A stretch of 14,635 nt of DNA from Candidatus Uhrbacteria bacterium (GTDB lineage: Bacteria; Patescibacteriota; Patescibacteriia; 2-12-FULL-60-25), in NCBI GenBank assembly GCA_023246325.1, contig JAHFIO010000013.1:1-14635 (forward strand), given 5' to 3'. This document shows, one piece after another, positions 7,090-13,350 of the stretch. Within the stretch, counting starts at the first letter, position 1; each line of letters starts with the position of its first letter. Made by a program: the position numbers and the translations under genes. The notes under the pieces are model-generated. The model did not search any database. It saw only the letters and a list, made by a program, of their open reading frames with translations, and was not told the DNA's origin.

Positions 7090-7416
7090 TTATTTTAAAT
7101 TTTGTAAATGTTTTTCAATATTTTTCCATTTTTTAAGTAATACGTCACGAATTTCCGGCGCTTCCTTGGCGCTCATTTCCTTACCTACTGCATATACTTT
7201 CATTACTTTGTCTACAACTTTTTCATATTTTGCTTTTGTCAATTCTCCGGTAGATTCTAATTCTTTCATAAGCAGCGCTTGTAATTTTTCTGCTTTTTTA
7301 TGTCCATTTTTAATTAAATCTTTCCCTTTTTTACTTTGAAGAAAATACCCTGTCGCAACGCCTATCGCCGAACCAATAAGCAGCCCTATGCCAAGATGTG
7401 TTTTTTGTGTTTTCAT
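7090..7416 (-). CDS. YtxH-like small membrane protein
   Basis: A 108-aa protein with one N-terminal glycine-rich membrane segment (about 8-27, LGIGLLIGSAIGVATGYFLQ) followed by SKKGKDL and a charged helix or coiled coil to the end. This layout matches the YtxH/GvpP-type family, general-stress associated in Bacillus but without a known biochemical function. The positive residues after the membrane segment suggest the helix is cytoplasmic. The gene has its own extended -10 promoter in the 23-nt gap after pgi and is followed 4 nt later by the 148-aa unknown. Confidence 0.75.
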   Translation of the reverse strand: MKTQKTHLGIGLLIGSAIGVATGYFLQSKKGKDLIKNGHKKAEKLQALLMKELESTGELTKAKYEKVVDKVMKVYAVGKEMSAKEAPEIRDVLLKKWKNIEKHLQNLK

Positions 7417-7424
7417 ATATACAA

Positions 7425-7433
7425 ATTATATCA
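7425..7433 (-). promoter_or_regulatory. Extended -10 promoter of the YtxH-like gene, predicted leaderless
   Basis: Minus strand: TGA then TATAAT (7430-7425), a perfect extended -10, then 8 nt, then ATG 7416. No Shine-Dalgarno site fits in the 8 nt. It lies directly downstream of the pgi stop codon (7442-7440). Confidence 0.6.
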
Positions 7434-7439
7434 CACTTT

Positions 7440-8750
7440 TCATTTACCAAGAAGCGCATACATTGCACGTTTCCCCGCTTCTACACCCGGTTGATCATAT
7501 GTATTAATTCCATATAAACATCCAGCGATAGCGGTCGCAATTTCAAAATGCAGGATAAGTGCACCAAAACTTTCCGTGGATATATCACGCAAAAAAATAG
7601 TCATATTCGGACGCCCAGCATCACGCAACGCCTGAGCAGATGCTTCACGTTCCGCATGAATAATTCGTGTCATAGAAACGCCAGATAAATATGAAAGAGA
7701 TGGAATATCTTTTGCACTCGCAGGTACACGCATATCTTTTTCAAATTTTTCAATTTCAATAAAGGTTATTGTTTTATCTCGTGGGCCCTCCATATATAAT
7801 TGCATTTGCGAATGTTGATCTGTTGCACCCAGTGCGGCTACCGGTGTTGGACCAACACCCTCATCATCAGACGAATTTTTTTTCTTTCCTAAACTTTCTG
7901 CCCATAATTGTCTAAACCATTTTCCTGTTTCATACAATTGCGAACTATATGGCATTAATACCTGAATGGACTGCCCATGTCTAAAATCAGCAATATACTG
8001 TAACGCACCATATACACACGCAGCATTATCGAAACTTTTTTCTAAAATAAATTTTTCACGTATGTGTTCTGCTCCTTTCAATATTTTTTTAATATCTATA
8101 GCCGCACATGCTAAGGGAAACAAACCAACGGCGGTTAAAATGGAAAATCTCCCTCCAATATTTTTTGGTACAGGAAGCAGTACATATTTTTCTTGTATAG
8201 CAAGAGCGTGTAAAGATCCTACATCCATATCTGTTGTCGCAACTATATGTTGCGCATATTTTTTCCCTAATTTTTTTTTAAAAAAATCTCGCACTATTAA
8301 AAACGATGTCATAGGTTCTACCGTATCTCCAGATTTTGAAATGATATTCACTACGGTTTTTCGTGGTTCTATATCCTGCAAGATACGATACAACTCGACA
8401 GGATCAGTATTTCCTCCAGCAAATACCAATCGCATTCCTTTTTTTCCATACCCAAGCGCTGCGTATGCAGCCCGTGCACCCAAATCAGATCCCCCAATAC
8501 CAATCACAAGACAAGTCTTCATCCCCTTTTTCTTATACATACGTGCACATGTCGTTATGTATTTCAATAACACCATATCATCCGATACACCCAACCATCC
8601 TTGTCTTCCCGTCTTCCATTCTAATAGCAATCTTTCTTTTGCCTTTTCCATGAGTGGTTTAACGCGCTCCAATTCTACCTGTGTCACCCCACTCTGATAT
8701 GGCGCGCGCGCAAAAAAATTTTTCGTATCTAATTTTAATAGATGTGACAT
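7440..8750 (-). CDS. pgi: Glucose-6-phosphate isomerase
   Basis: Cytoplasmic enzyme interconverting glucose-6-phosphate and fructose-6-phosphate at the head of glycolysis. The two SIS-fold halves carry the expected motifs: VIGIGGSDLGARA (82-94), AGGNTDP (111-117), IISKSGDTVEP (136-146), IGGRFSILTAVGL (198-210), FRQLWAESLGKKKN (279-292, with catalytic E285), ATDQHSQMQLY (309-319, H313) and YDQPGVEAGK (418-427, catalytic K427). At 436 aa it matches the shorter bacterial form. I chose ATG 8750 over the in-frame ATG at 8768: the extra six residues (MLYFVC) are encoded by the promoter -10 box itself, and the -10 ends 8 nt before ATG 8750. It follows the methyltransferase gene by 21 nt. Confidence 0.96.
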   Translation of the reverse strand: MSHLLKLDTKNFFARAPYQSGVTQVELERVKPLMEKAKERLLLEWKTGRQGWLGVSDDMVLLKYITTCARMYKKKGMKTCLVIGIGGSDLGARAAYAALGYGKKGMRLVFAGGNTDPVELYRILQDIEPRKTVVNIISKSGDTVEPMTSFLIVRDFFKKKLGKKYAQHIVATTDMDVGSLHALAIQEKYVLLPVPKNIGGRFSILTAVGLFPLACAAIDIKKILKGAEHIREKFILEKSFDNAACVYGALQYIADFRHGQSIQVLMPYSSQLYETGKWFRQLWAESLGKKKNSSDDEGVGPTPVAALGATDQHSQMQLYMEGPRDKTITFIEIEKFEKDMRVPASAKDIPSLSYLSGVSMTRIIHAEREASAQALRDAGRPNMTIFLRDISTESFGALILHFEIATAIAGCLYGINTYDQPGVEAGKRAMYALLGK

Positions 8751-8758
8751 ACACACAA

Positions 8759-8767
8759 AGTATAGCA
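8759..8767 (-). promoter_or_regulatory. Extended -10 promoter of pgi, predicted leaderless
   Basis: Minus strand: TGC then TATACT (8764-8759), then 8 nt (TTGTGTGT), then ATG 8750. There is no recognisable -35 at 17 nt and no Shine-Dalgarno sequence. This site decides the start of pgi: the upstream ATG 8768 would lie inside the promoter. Confidence 0.6.
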
Positions 8768-8771
8768 CATA

Positions 8772-9548
8772 CTATATCTTACACACTTCCAAAAATAAAA
8801 ATAACGGGATCTGTTTTCGCGCTTCATTTTCTGCATGTGCTCGCGGTCCTGAATCACTCATTTTATTTGAATTCCATTCTTCTAATCCACATATACCTAA
8901 TCCAGCTTTTTCAAGTGCTTTTACATATGACTGTAACGGTCTATGAAAGCTAATAGTCATATCAGATGGATCTGAACCAGGATGCATCTGCATTCCAATT
9001 TTTCTTTCACTCAAATACTCATCAACACGACGATATTGAATATGAAACTGCTCATCCCAACCCCAGCTTGATTTTTTTGGAACACGAAAAGCTGGATGAT
9101 TCATCACAATATATATTTTCCCTCCTGGTTTTACAATACGGGCAACTTCAGCCAATGTCCCATGTATATTTTGTATATTTTGCAAAGCAGATATCAATGT
9201 CACTCTATCCGCACCTGCATCCTGCAACATATCAAGCTTGTCAGATGACCCAATATGATATTCAATCATTGGTGATTTTTTCTTTGCAATTGCAATTAAT
9301 TCAGGCGCGATATCAACACCTATAACCTTAGCACCTCCCAAGGCAAATGCTCGACAAAAAAAACCTTGTCCACAAGCGATATCAACAACGATATGTCCTT
9401 TTTCCAATTTCATTCTTCTTCCTATATTCGGCAGGATAAGATCGCTTTGAAAACTCCCCTGCTGCCCCTCTATCATGCGATCATACCAAATAGCATTCTT
9501 TCCCCATGAAGTTGTATGCGGCAAAGATTGTGATGCAGGTTTTGACAT
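8772..9548 (-). CDS. Class I SAM-dependent methyltransferase, substrate unknown
   Basis: A 258-aa Rossmann-fold methyltransferase. Motif I is VVDIACGQGFFCRAF (54-68), the acidic end of strand 2 is IGVDIAPELI (76-85), SALQNIQN (120-127) is at strand 4, and VKPGGKIYIVMNHPAF (139-154) is the post-motif III loop and strand 5. The C-terminal part (FHRPLQSYVKALEKAGL, then EEWNSN) is the usual helix that caps the substrate site in small-molecule methyltransferases of the UbiE/COQ5-like superfamily. No DNA- or tRNA-specific motif (such as DPPY) is seen. The TTG at 9557 would add MYY; ATG 9548 is preferred. Upstream, TATAGT lies 12 nt from the ATG, a possible promoter with a very short leader. Confidence 0.9.
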   Translation of the reverse strand: MSKPASQSLPHTTSWGKNAIWYDRMIEGQQGSFQSDLILPNIGRRMKLEKGHIVVDIACGQGFFCRAFALGGAKVIGVDIAPELIAIAKKKSPMIEYHIGSSDKLDMLQDAGADRVTLISALQNIQNIHGTLAEVARIVKPGGKIYIVMNHPAFRVPKKSSWGWDEQFHIQYRRVDEYLSERKIGMQMHPGSDPSDMTISFHRPLQSYVKALEKAGLGICGLEEWNSNKMSDSGPRAHAENEARKQIPLFLFLEVCKI

Positions 9549-9570
9549 ATAATACAATGAACTATATACT
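9542..9570 (+). promoter_or_regulatory. Sigma-70-type promoter of the 105-aa membrane protein gene
   Basis: TTGACA (9542-9547, perfect -35), a 17-nt spacer, and TATACT (9565-9570). Start would fall near 9577, giving a leader of about 26 nt that contains a Shine-Dalgarno site. The -35 overlaps the first codons of the divergent methyltransferase gene. This is the best consensus promoter in the window. Confidence 0.75.
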
Positions 9571-9591
9571 TATTTTGTCAACATGTACAGT

Positions 9592-9597
9592 GAGGTG
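9592..9597 (+). promoter_or_regulatory. Shine-Dalgarno site GAGGTG
   Basis: GAGGTG lies 5 nt before ATG 9603. It is one of only two clear Shine-Dalgarno sites in the window, and it supports this short gene as real. Confidence 0.8.
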
Positions 9598-9602
9598 TAC
9601 GC

Positions 9603-9920
9603 ATGAAAAAGCTATTCGTTCTTTTACTTCGAGTAATGATACTCCTCATATTTTTTGTTTTTTGTAGCGAATTTCTTACTCTATTAATTTTCGATGAATC
9701 CTTTGGCCCAACGGATTTAACATCTATAGAAAAAGGATACTTAGGTGGAGCGCTCTGTACATGTATGCTCTTTATTGCAGCAAATTGGTTTCACAAACTG
9801 GATCCAAATCAAAATGATATACAAAGTCCTCATGAAAAAATGCATAAAAATGCATATGTAGACAATGCTGAAAAACGAGTCTCACACTATACACCTCGGC
9901 AGGATAAAAAAGAAAAATAA
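9603..9920 (+). CDS. Unknown 105-aa membrane protein
   Basis: Not recognised. It has two hydrophobic segments: residues 4-30, following a Lys-Lys start (LFVLLLRVMILLIFFVF), and residues 46-61 (YLGGALCTCMLFIAA). The tail from about 65 to 105 is polar and basic (ending KKEK) and is probably cytoplasmic. The case that it is a real gene rests on a consensus promoter, a Shine-Dalgarno site at the right distance, and a terminator right after the stop. The last codons contain one of the extended TCGGCAGGAT sites (9896-9905, read as PRQDKK). It is convergent with the 332-aa membrane gene and divergent from the methyltransferase gene. Confidence 0.75.
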   Translation: MKKLFVLLLRVMILLIFFVFCSEFLTLLIFDESFGPTDLTSIEKGYLGGALCTCMLFIAANWFHKLDPNQNDIQSPHEKMHKNAYVDNAEKRVSHYTPRQDKKEK

Positions 9921-9921
9921 A

Positions 9922-9943
9922 AATCCCGATATATATCGGGATT
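9922..9943. terminator. Bidirectional intrinsic terminator
   Basis: A perfect 22-nt palindrome with arms AATCCCGATAT and ATATCGGGATT lies between two convergent genes. Reading leftward it is followed by a long T-rich run (complement of the A-rich bases 9904-9921), a strong terminator shape. Reading rightward it is followed by ATTTTAT, which is weaker. The stop codon of the minus-strand gene (9944-9942) lies in the edge of the palindrome. Confidence 0.85.
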
Positions 9944-10940
9944 ATTTTATATCTAATTGATTTTGAATTGCAACAAGAAGTTTAAATGCATATTGCGTAT
10001 ACGTATTCGCTTTACGCGCATCAAACATTGATCCTGTTTGAAGATATGCATCTGACAATGAAAGCCAAGCATCTGCTTTTTGTAATATCACACTATACTG
10101 AGAAAACGATTGATGTTTTTCAACAAAATGCTGAATATATTCAAACTTTTTTCTCATGAATTGTAATCGAAACGGTGCAACACTCGCAGCATTTTCTGCT
10201 TCCCATACAAAATGTTTCATACGATTTTTGAGAGATTGAACTTGTTCCGCTTCTTGTAAAATCTGCACGGCATATGCATGTGCTTGAGCAGTATATGCGC
10301 TAGATTCAAGTAATACATTCTGCAATCGAGTGTATATAGTTATAAGACGATTTTGTATCTCATATGCCTGTTGCATATTTTTTGATACTATACTTCTTTC
10401 AAAAAAATCAAAATGCGACATCCCGATACAATCAAGACTCTCACGCATAGTGGTCGCCCATTGAGTGAACTCATCTTGATTCGTTTGTTCACAGCGCAAT
10501 GCTAATAAAACTGTTTCGTATTCTTGCTTGCGCGCATCACATACTTGTTCCATATCCTTAGCAAGTGACTGCAAACGAAATATCTCCGTTTTATCTAGAT
10601 GGGCTACAAACGGTACCGTAGCAAAAATATTTTCATATGCACGAGTTTCGCGGGCATACCGTAAATCTCTCAAACAAATAGATTCAATTTTGGTTGACTG
10701 TTCAAGCACATGTGCAAGAAAAAATATATCTTCTTCACGTTTTAATTCTGCGCATCCTCTCGAAAATAAAACGTGTATACGATATGCCGTATTTTGTATC
10801 AACTGAATACGAGAATCAATAAGTTCATGACTATCTTTTTTACTTCGTTGATTATTTCGCCTATCCATATACCAAAACATGCCACCAACAAATGTAAACA
10901 AACAGGCAACAAATACAAAACTCGCTATAGCATATAACAT
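9942..10940 (-). CDS. Unknown single-pass membrane protein with long helical domain (332 aa)
   Basis: Not recognised. There is one N-terminal membrane segment (about 4-24, AIASFVFVACLFTFVGGMFWY) followed by the basic stretch MDRRNNQRSKK, which predicts N-out and a cytoplasmic body. The remaining 300 residues are almost all helix-forming (Gln, Glu, Ala, Arg, Lys, Leu) with few Gly or Pro, consistent with helical bundles or coiled coil. The layout is like EzrA or other membrane-anchored spectrin-like proteins, but no sequence motif supports a name. A Shine-Dalgarno site (AGAGGTG, 5 nt from the ATG) and an upstream extended -10 are present. It shares a terminator with the convergent 105-aa gene. 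Confidence 0.8.
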   Translation of the reverse strand: MLYAIASFVFVACLFTFVGGMFWYMDRRNNQRSKKDSHELIDSRIQLIQNTAYRIHVLFSRGCAELKREEDIFFLAHVLEQSTKIESICLRDLRYARETRAYENIFATVPFVAHLDKTEIFRLQSLAKDMEQVCDARKQEYETVLLALRCEQTNQDEFTQWATTMRESLDCIGMSHFDFFERSIVSKNMQQAYEIQNRLITIYTRLQNVLLESSAYTAQAHAYAVQILQEAEQVQSLKNRMKHFVWEAENAASVAPFRLQFMRKKFEYIQHFVEKHQSFSQYSVILQKADAWLSLSDAYLQTGSMFDARKANTYTQYAFKLLVAIQNQLDIK

Positions 10941-10945
10941 GTTTT

Positions 10946-10952
10946 CACCTCT
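10946..10952 (-). promoter_or_regulatory. Shine-Dalgarno site AGAGGTG
   Basis: On the minus strand AGAGGTG lies 5 nt before ATG 10940. It fixes the start of the 332-aa membrane protein. Confidence 0.8.
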
Positions 10953-10995
10953 TTTTTAAAGTACGGTACAAACCTACCATATATTGCTCACATTG

Positions 10996-11004
10996 ACTAT
11001 ACCA
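10996..11004 (-). promoter_or_regulatory. Extended -10 promoter of the 332-aa membrane protein gene
   Basis: Minus strand: TGG then TATAGT (11001-10996); no strong -35. Start near 10989 would give a leader of about 48 nt that contains the Shine-Dalgarno site. The rest of the gap 10941-11073 holds only AT-rich sequence that must also include the tRNA promoter, which I could not place with confidence (TAAAAT at 11045-11050 is a weak candidate). Confidence 0.5.
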
Positions 11005-11073
11005 TATTTTTTCGGTAATCTAACACAACAATACTTATTTTTCATAAAATACCAAGCCCTCAAGGCCGAGCAA

Positions 11074-11147
11074 TCGGGGATCGTCTAATGGTAGGACAAC
11101 AGACTCTGAATCTGTTTATCTTGGTTCAAATCCAAGTCCCCGAGCCA
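11074..11147 (+). tRNA. tRNA-Gln (anticodon CUG)
   Basis: The cloverleaf can be drawn in full: acceptor TCGGGGA (11074-11080) with TCCCCGA (11137-11143), D-stem GTCT/GGAC, anticodon stem ACAGA/TCTGT with loop CTCTGAA and anticodon CTG at 11106-11108, 4-nt variable loop, and T-stem CTTGG/CCAAG with loop TTCAAAT. The discriminator is G11144 and CCA (11145-11147) is encoded. CUG reads CAG codons for glutamine, the codon used in many of the GCAGGAT sites. The 3' end is 5 nt from the dnaX stop codon, tail to tail. Confidence 0.96.
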
Positions 11148-11152
11148 AAAAT

Positions 11153-12715
11153 TTACACCCTTCCTTCTTCAAATACTCCTCCCATAATAGTAAGTATGGA
11201 ATTCGCTGTATCAGTCGGAACTACTTGAACATCAGATTTTTGTTCACCTATACTCGGCGCTTCAACTGTACCAACTACTTTATACGTATTGCCACTTACT
11301 TGCATAATCGCCACATCTAATAATCTTCTATTTTTTATATCACCTAATATTTTTTCTCTATGAAATGGATATTGAAATTGTAAGGTGAGTATATCCCCCT
11401 CTAATGCAACTGGATTCGTAATTTTTAACACAAATGCAAGTGATGCACTCATTTGCTGCACCGAACGAATAATAGCTGGCCAATGATTTCGAAATTGAGA
11501 AAACGTATTCGTATGTAATTTCGTGGGCTCAGTCTTTGAGTCTACGTTCTCACGTATAATTGAAATATCCGCTTTTTTTACCTCAGTATTTTTTTCAACC
11601 ATTTTAGTCCCTAATTCCATATTCGTATGCGGAAGCAAGCCTAAACAAATAGCGCTCGCAACTAATTCCAAACAAAATCTTTGATCTGCACCATTTTTTG
11701 CATCTCGACGTCGTTCCATCACTAGCAATGCCATGTCCGTTAATTCAGCAGGATGAAATACGCCAACTAATCCTGCAATTGCGCGCTGACCTTCATCACC
11801 TCCCTCTAATCTTTTTTTCCACATATCTGAATCCGCGCTTAAGATAAGCAATCGAATTGCTTGAATAATATCATCAAAAACAGGTGCCAATGGAATTCCT
11901 TCATCCTCTAAAGCTGCAACCGCAGACAAGCCTTCGCCTAGGTTTCGTGTTGACCAAACTCGTAATACATTCGCGGCAATAGGTAATCGAGAAATCGGTA
12001 ATATCAATGTAGCAATATCAACAGTAATTTTTTTCTCCCCAAGCGATATGAGTTGACCAAGCAATGTTTCACCATCACGCAAACATCCATCCGATTTTGT
12101 TACCATGCTTCGTATAACCATATCCTCAATTTCTACTTTTTCGCGTTTAGCTAATTCTCGTAAACGTATAGCAATATCATCATCAGCGATACGTTTAAAA
12201 TCAAATCGCTGACAACGGCTTATAATCGTTAGCGGTATGCGATGAACCTCCGTAGTACTAAAAATAAATTTTGCATATGCTGGCGGTTCTTCTACGGTTT
12301 TTAACAATGCATTCCAAGAACTTGTCGAAAGCATATGTGCCTCATCTATTATATACACTTTGTATTTTCGCATAGGTGCGAAACGTACATGTTCAATTAT
12401 ATTTTCACGAATATTATCTACACCCGTATTAGAGGCCGCATCCATTTCAATCACATCCAACATTCTACCATTTTGAAAATCAATACAAGCAGTGCATACG
12501 CCGCATGGCTCACCATTTTTTGTATCTACACAATTTAAAGCATTCGCAAAAATACGTGCACATGTCGTTTTTCCCACTCCTCTTGGACCACCAAAAATAT
12601 ATGCATTCGCAATTTTTCCAGTAGAAACTTCTAACCGTAACGTTTCCTTTACACTTTCTTGGCCTGTTATATCTGCAAAGTATTTTGGTCTATATTCTCG
12701 ACTAATAGATGACAT
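11153..12715 (-). CDS. dnaX: DNA polymerase III subunit gamma/tau
   Basis: Clamp-loader ATPase that opens and loads the beta clamp and bridges polymerase and helicase. Domain I has Walker A GPRGVGKT (43-50), zinc-binding cysteines C62, C71, C74 and C77, Walker B with DEAH (124-127), sensor 1 STTE (153-156) and the SRC finger (166-168). Domains II-III run to about 365. A polar linker (about 366-405) leads to a C-terminal domain beginning FRNHWPAIIRSVQQMSASLAFVLKI, the usual tau-type domain. Length 520 aa. In the linker, two A7 runs in slippery register suggest a shorter gamma-like product (see separate entry). The start ATG 12715 is 9 nt after a -10 hexamer, and no Shine-Dalgarno site is present. 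It follows the 199-aa unknown by 29 nt. Confidence 0.97.
   Translation of the reverse strand: MSSISREYRPKYFADITGQESVKETLRLEVSTGKIANAYIFGGPRGVGKTTCARIFANALNCVDTKNGEPCGVCTACIDFQNGRMLDVIEMDAASNTGVDNIRENIIEHVRFAPMRKYKVYIIDEAHMLSTSSWNALLKTVEEPPAYAKFIFSTTEVHRIPLTIISRCQRFDFKRIADDDIAIRLRELAKREKVEIEDMVIRSMVTKSDGCLRDGETLLGQLISLGEKKITVDIATLILPISRLPIAANVLRVWSTRNLGEGLSAVAALEDEGIPLAPVFDDIIQAIRLLILSADSDMWKKRLEGGDEGQRAIAGLVGVFHPAELTDMALLVMERRRDAKNGADQRFCLELVASAICLGLLPHTNMELGTKMVEKNTEVKKADISIIRENVDSKTEPTKLHTNTFSQFRNHWPAIIRSVQQMSASLAFVLKITNPVALEGDILTLQFQYPFHREKILGDIKNRRLLDVAIMQVSGNTYKVVGTVEAPSIGEQKSDVQVVPTDTANSILTIMGGVFEEGRV
11573..11612 (-). other. Tandem A7 slippery sites with upstream AGGGA in dnaX
   Basis: On the coding strand the order is AGGGA (11612-11608), 12 nt, A7 (11595-11589, codons GAA AAA AAT), 9 nt, A7 (11579-11573, codons GTA AAA AAA). 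Both heptamers are in the X XXY YYZ register needed for -1 slippage (A AAA AAT and A AAA AAA). A -1 shift at the first gives Tyr then TGA; at the second, seven codons then TGA, about 388 aa in total. The site is at the domain III/linker boundary, where E. coli and Thermus make gamma. AGGGA resembles the stimulatory Shine-Dalgarno in E. coli dnaX. I see only short 4-bp hairpins downstream. Confidence 0.5.
11748..11776. repeat. Inverted pair of GCAGGAT sites inside dnaX
   Basis: GCAGGAT at 11748-11754 and ATCCTGC at 11770-11776 are separated by 15 nt and could form a 7-bp stem. It is the only closely spaced inverted pair among the 23 copies. It is within the domain III coding region and is not followed by a T run, so it is not a terminator. 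Confidence 0.7.
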
Positions 12716-12724
12716 AGTTCAAAG

Positions 12725-12753
12725 ACTATACACGCTCTGCATACTTACTCCAA
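12725..12753 (-). promoter_or_regulatory. Promoter of dnaX, predicted leaderless
   Basis: Minus strand: TTGGAG (12753-12748), a 17-nt spacer, TATAGT (12730-12725), then 9 nt, then ATG 12715. It overlaps the 3' end of the 199-aa gene, so dnaX may have its own transcript as well as readthrough from upstream. Confidence 0.45.
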
Positions 12754-13344
12754 CTCTCTCGTCCGTTTTATAACATTTTCTAAAGCAGCCCATTTCGTTG
12801 GCGTCGAATTAGGAATAAGAAGTACAGCTTCATCACCTTCACCCCCTTTATGAAAGGACACGGCTGCAGTTAAAATACAATACTTTTTTCCATCACATAC
12901 CACAATCCAATCACTTGTACGTTCATCTTTTGAAAGCGTACCCATCACACGCTGTCGCTCTATTGGACCAATTTGTTTAAACTGAAATGTTCCATTCGCC
13001 TGAATAGATAATTTTAAAATATCGCCTTCAACTAATTTTGATTTTGACGCGTAATTTGGCGGAATCGCATATTGTCTTCCATCAGATCCAATCATATGAC
13101 ATCCATCAAAAACACCCTCAACAATCTTCCCATCATTGCCAGAAAGTATAGACTCCCTTTCTGAGTCAAATTTTTTACGGGTCATTGCCTCAATATCAGC
13201 CATATCCGTTTCAGTATCAAGCAATCTTTCTAGCTGAGATAATTGATTTTTTATATCAACAATAATACGTTTTGCAACATGTGATTTTGTCTCCATAGCC
13301 GTTAAAGAAATTTTATTTTCTTCCGGATCAAACTCTACTTTCAT
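12745..13344 (-). CDS. Unknown 199-aa protein between coupling ATPase and dnaX
   Basis: No family name recognised with certainty. It has no signal peptide or membrane segment. Residues 1-75 are charged and mostly helical (around HVAKRIIVDIKNQLSQLERLL). From about 75 to the end it looks beta-rich, with the segments VEGVFDGCHMIGSDGRQYAIPPNY, KLVEGDILKLSI, GTFQFKQIGPIERQRVMGTL and WIVVCDGKKYCIL. The phrase around YAIPPNYASKSKLVEGD and FKQIGP looks like a conserved core, and my impression, from memory only, is that such proteins recur in Patescibacteria. The gene starts 6 nt after the coupling-ATPase stop, so it is almost surely cotranscribed with it, and it precedes dnaX. It has no Shine-Dalgarno site. 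The small beta domains could be OB- or SH3-like nucleic-acid binders, but that is a guess. Confidence 0.75.
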   Translation of the reverse strand: MKVEFDPEENKISLTAMETKSHVAKRIIVDIKNQLSQLERLLDTETDMADIEAMTRKKFDSERESILSGNDGKIVEGVFDGCHMIGSDGRQYAIPPNYASKSKLVEGDILKLSIQANGTFQFKQIGPIERQRVMGTLSKDERTSDWIVVCDGKKYCILTAAVSFHKGGEGDEAVLLIPNSTPTKWAALENVIKRTRELE

Positions 13345-13350
13345 ATATTT

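Noticed and set aside
7966..8697. 243-codon plus-strand open frame opposite pgi
   Set aside because: It is fully antisense to a clear pgi with all catalytic motifs, has no Shine-Dalgarno site or promoter, and its translation has no recognisable domain.
8751..8768. ATG 8768 as start of pgi
   Set aside because: The six added residues are encoded by an extended -10 box, and family proteins begin near the MSHLLKLD segment.
9549..9557. TTG 9557 as start of the methyltransferase
   Set aside because: ATG 9548 lies three codons downstream, and nothing conserved is gained by the longer form.
11051..11070. Possible hairpin terminator upstream of tRNA-Gln
   Set aside because: The GCCCTCAAGGCC-type pairing is short and has no T run, so it was not called.
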